Positions 62,228 through 64,000 of a stretch of 64,000 nt of DNA are shown in pieces. This DNA comes from Enterococcus phoeniculicola ATCC BAA-412. GTDB lineage: Bacteria > Bacillota > Bacilli > Lactobacillales > Enterococcaceae. The position numbers and the translations under genes are program-made. The notes beneath the pieces are model-generated. The model was not told the origin of the DNA. It did no database searches and worked only from the letters and a program-made list of their open reading frames with translations. The stretch covers positions 496,001-560,000 of the forward strand of contig NZ_ASWE01000002.1 in NCBI RefSeq assembly GCF_000407505.1, read 5' to 3'. How positions within the stretch are numbered: position 1 is the first letter of the stretch; the number at the start of each line of letters is the position of its first letter.

Positions 62228-63294
62228 TCCTTTATAACTAAAAATTCATTGACTAATGGTGTCTCAATTGTTTGAATTTTTGCTTGTCCAATTGTTTCTA
62301 ATAAAATCAGTTTGATGGTGTTTCCACGTGTCTTTTTATCATGGGTAATCGCCTGAAACAATGCGTCTTTTTCCCATGGACTGTGCTGAGTAGGAAGACC
62401 AAATTTTGTACTCATTTGAGTCAGCTTTTCTGTCGTTCCTTTCGCTGTCAGTCCTTTTTTCTCTGCAATACGTGTGATTTGAGTCATACCAATTGCGACA
62501 CCCTCACCATGGGTTACGACCCCGTAACCTGCGGTAGCTTCAATAGCATGACCAATCGTATGACCAAAATTCAAAATCAAACGATTACCATTGTCTAAGA
62601 CATCTTCTTCAACAACGGATTGCTTTATTTTTAAACAAGCCGTAAGTATCGCTTCTGCGTCTTCTAGTAAGGCTTGCTCATTTTCCAACGCTTCTAATCG
62701 TGACCAAAGAGAGGCATCCGCAATGGCTGCTGATTTTATGATTTCTGCAATCCCTTCTCTTATTCGGCGAACCTCTAAAGTATTTAGAGTGAGTGGATCA
62801 ACAAGCACTCCTTCAGGCTGCCAAAAGCTACCAATTAAATTTTTAGCTTGTTCTGTATTAACAGCGGTCTTTCCTCCAATACTGCTATCTACTTGTGCAA
62901 GTAAGGTGGTTGGTACTTGGAGATAATGGATTCCCCTCATGTAAATGGAAGCAACAAATCCAGCTAAATCCCCAACGACTCCCCCGCCTAAAGCAAGAAT
63001 TCCATCTGTTCGAGTAAATCCATTTTCAGCTAAAAAATCAACAATGTCTGAGGCAACTGAGATAGATTTGCTTGTTTCACCAGGGATAACGGAGAAAATA
63101 ACCGTATCAAATCCCTGTTCCTTTAATTGTTGAAAGACAAGATTTCCATATAATAATTGAACAGTGTCATCTGTAATGATACAAATTTTTTGTTTTGTCC
63201 ACAAAGAGGAAACCCATGAGCCAATCTGTGTCAACGACTCTTTTTCTATTAGAATATCATATGCGTGTTCTGGAAGAGTAACAGTTAACTTCAT
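62224..63294 (-). CDS. aroB: 3-dehydroquinate synthase
   Basis: 356 residues. NAD-binding [20 protein letters not shown], the lysine-rich [21 protein letters not shown], metal ligands in [11 protein letters not shown], and the two His regions [13 protein letters not shown] and [10 protein letters not shown] are all present. It closes DAHP to 3-dehydroquinate and needs NAD+ and a divalent metal. It starts 11 bases after the DAHP synthase gene and overlaps aroC. Confidence 0.97.
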   Translation of the reverse strand: MKLTVTLPEHAYDILIEKESLTQIGSWVSSLWTKQKICIITDDTVQLLYGNLVFQQLKEQGFDTVIFSVIPGETSKSISVASDIVDFLAENGFTRTDGILALGGGVVGDLAGFVASIYMRGIHYLQVPTTLLAQVDSSIGGKTAVNTEQAKNLIGSFWQPEGVLVDPLTLNTLEVRRIREGIAEIIKSAAIADASLWSRLEALENEQALLEDAEAILTACLKIKQSVVEEDVLDNGNRLILNFGHTIGHAIEATAGYGVVTHGEGVAIGMTQITRIAEKKGLTAKGTTEKLTQMSTKFGLPTQHSPWEKDALFQAITHDKKTRGNTIKLILLETIGQAKIQTIETPLVNEFLVIKE

Positions 63295-63304
63295 ATAGCC
63301 TCAC

Positions 63305-64000
63305 CTACTTTTCTAATGCTTGAATTTCTCTCATCGCTTTTTCCATAATCTGAACTTCTTTCATCATGTTCATGTAGGTCTTTTCATTTAGAGACTGGGG
63401 ACCATCTGACCAAGCATTTGCTGGATCTGGATGAATTTCAACAATCATACCATCTGCACCAGAAGCGACTCCCGCTCTTGCCATTGGAGGAACTAAATCC
63501 CAAATGCCCGTTCCGTGACTTGGATCAACAATAATTGGAAAATGACTTAATTTTTTCATTAAAGGGACGGCACTTAAGTCAAATGTATTTCTGGTTGCAG
63601 TTTCGTAGGTTCTAATTCCTCGTTCGATAAAGATCACTTGATGATTATTTTGAACAGCGATATATTCAGCTGCGTTCAGCCACTCGTCAATAGTACCAGA
63701 AATTCCACGCTTCAAGCCAATTGGTTTTCCTGTTTTTCCCACGGCTTGTAATAGTTTAAAGTTTTGCATGTTTCTTGCACCAATTTGAAGAATATCACTG
63801 TATGCAGCAACCATATCGATATGTCCTTCATCCATTACTTCTGTAATAACTTGCATACCCAGCTCATCTGCTGCCTGACGAATGTATTTTAATCCTTCTT
63901 CTTCTAATCCTTGGAAGGCGTAAGGAGAGGTTCTTGGTTTAAAGGCGCCACCACGTAAAATTTGAGCACCTCCAGCTTTGGCAATTCGGGCACACTCACG
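63305..64000 (-). CDS. aroF: 3-deoxy-7-phosphoheptulonate (DAHP) synthase, 5' end outside window
   Basis: 232 codons are present and open to the window edge; the true start lies beyond it. Type I AroA(Q-less)/KDO8PS-like features are seen: [43 protein letters not shown] with the catalytic Lys, [10 protein letters not shown] with the metal-binding His, and [13 protein letters not shown]. It condenses PEP and erythrose-4-phosphate, the entry step of the shikimate pathway, and heads the visible part of the operon. Confidence 0.95.
   Translation of the reverse strand, partial: RECARIAKAGGAQILRGGAFKPRTSPYAFQGLEEEGLKYIRQAADELGMQVITEVMDEGHIDMVAAYSDILQIGARNMQNFKLLQAVGKTGKPIGLKRGISGTIDEWLNAAEYIAVQNNHQVIFIERGIRTYETATRNTFDLSAVPLMKKLSHFPIIVDPSHGTGIWDLVPPMARAGVASGADGMIVEIHPDPANAWSDGPQSLNEKTYMNMMKEVQIMEKAMREIQALEK

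Noticed and set aside
1-64000. tRNA, rRNA or insertion-sequence genes
   Set aside because: No cloverleaf, rRNA signature or transposase motif (DDE, IS-type terminal repeats) was noticed on either strand; a covariance-model scan was not possible.

Overview
The window looks like the chromosome of an Enterococcus (low-GC Firmicute, WxL surface proteins, Tn916-type conjugation genes, and an aro-tyrA-pheA-LCP gene order I know from enterococci). The species cannot be fixed from the sequence. Every gene I accept lies on the minus strand, so transcription runs from high to low coordinates.

1-15316, carbohydrate/glycoside island. A HAD phosphatase (partial) and a PTS permease with the uncommon order IIA-IIB-IIC lie beside an AraC-type regulator fused to a GH39-like domain. 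Next comes a catabolic cluster. It holds two related MFS carriers, two Gfo/Idh/MocA dehydrogenases, a lactonase-fold beta-propeller, a ROK sugar kinase, two TIM-barrel isomerase/epimerases, and a 152-residue protein of the C-glycoside deglycosidase beta-subunit family directly upstream of one of the TIM barrels. Dehydrogenase, TIM barrel and small beta protein together match the known C-glycoside (puerarin-type) deglycosylation systems. I read the island as an import, 3-oxidation and C-C (or O-) glycoside cleavage pathway feeding a sugar kinase. Two upstream regions share a palindrome, ACAAAAT-N11-ATTTTGT.

16114-49466, Tn916-family integrative element. The order orf23, orf22, orf21 (coupling protein), oriT, orf20 (MobT), orf19, ardA, orf17, orf16 (VirB4-like), orf15, orf14, orf13, then orf7/orf8-type regulators is preserved. 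No integrase or excisionase follows orf8, so the element looks stranded or degenerate at that end. Four extra loads are present. (1) A two-gene PHP-domain/SMC-like ATPase cassette between orf17 and ardA is a candidate defence system. (2) An orphan C5 DNA methyltransferase with a small overlapping partner lies between oriT and orf21. (3) A large Cna_B/thioester LPXTG adhesin and a regulator with four HTH-like units sit at the orf23 end. (4) A WxL surface locus occupies the place where Tn916 carries tet(M): two BspA-type leucine-rich WxL proteins, a short WxL protein, a DUF916 protein, a small sortase substrate, a small membrane protein and an Mga-like regulator. A decayed copy of the small membrane gene upstream of the second BspA gene indicates that this locus was once duplicated.

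49521-64000, core chromosome. This part holds a YqeK-like HD hydrolase, a GH13 alpha-glucosidase, a MoxR-type AAA/VWA protein with a small partner, a DegV fatty-acid-binding protein, an LCP-family wall protein, and the aromatic amino acid operon aroF-aroB-aroC-tyrA-aroA-aroK-pheA, with aroF cut by the window end.
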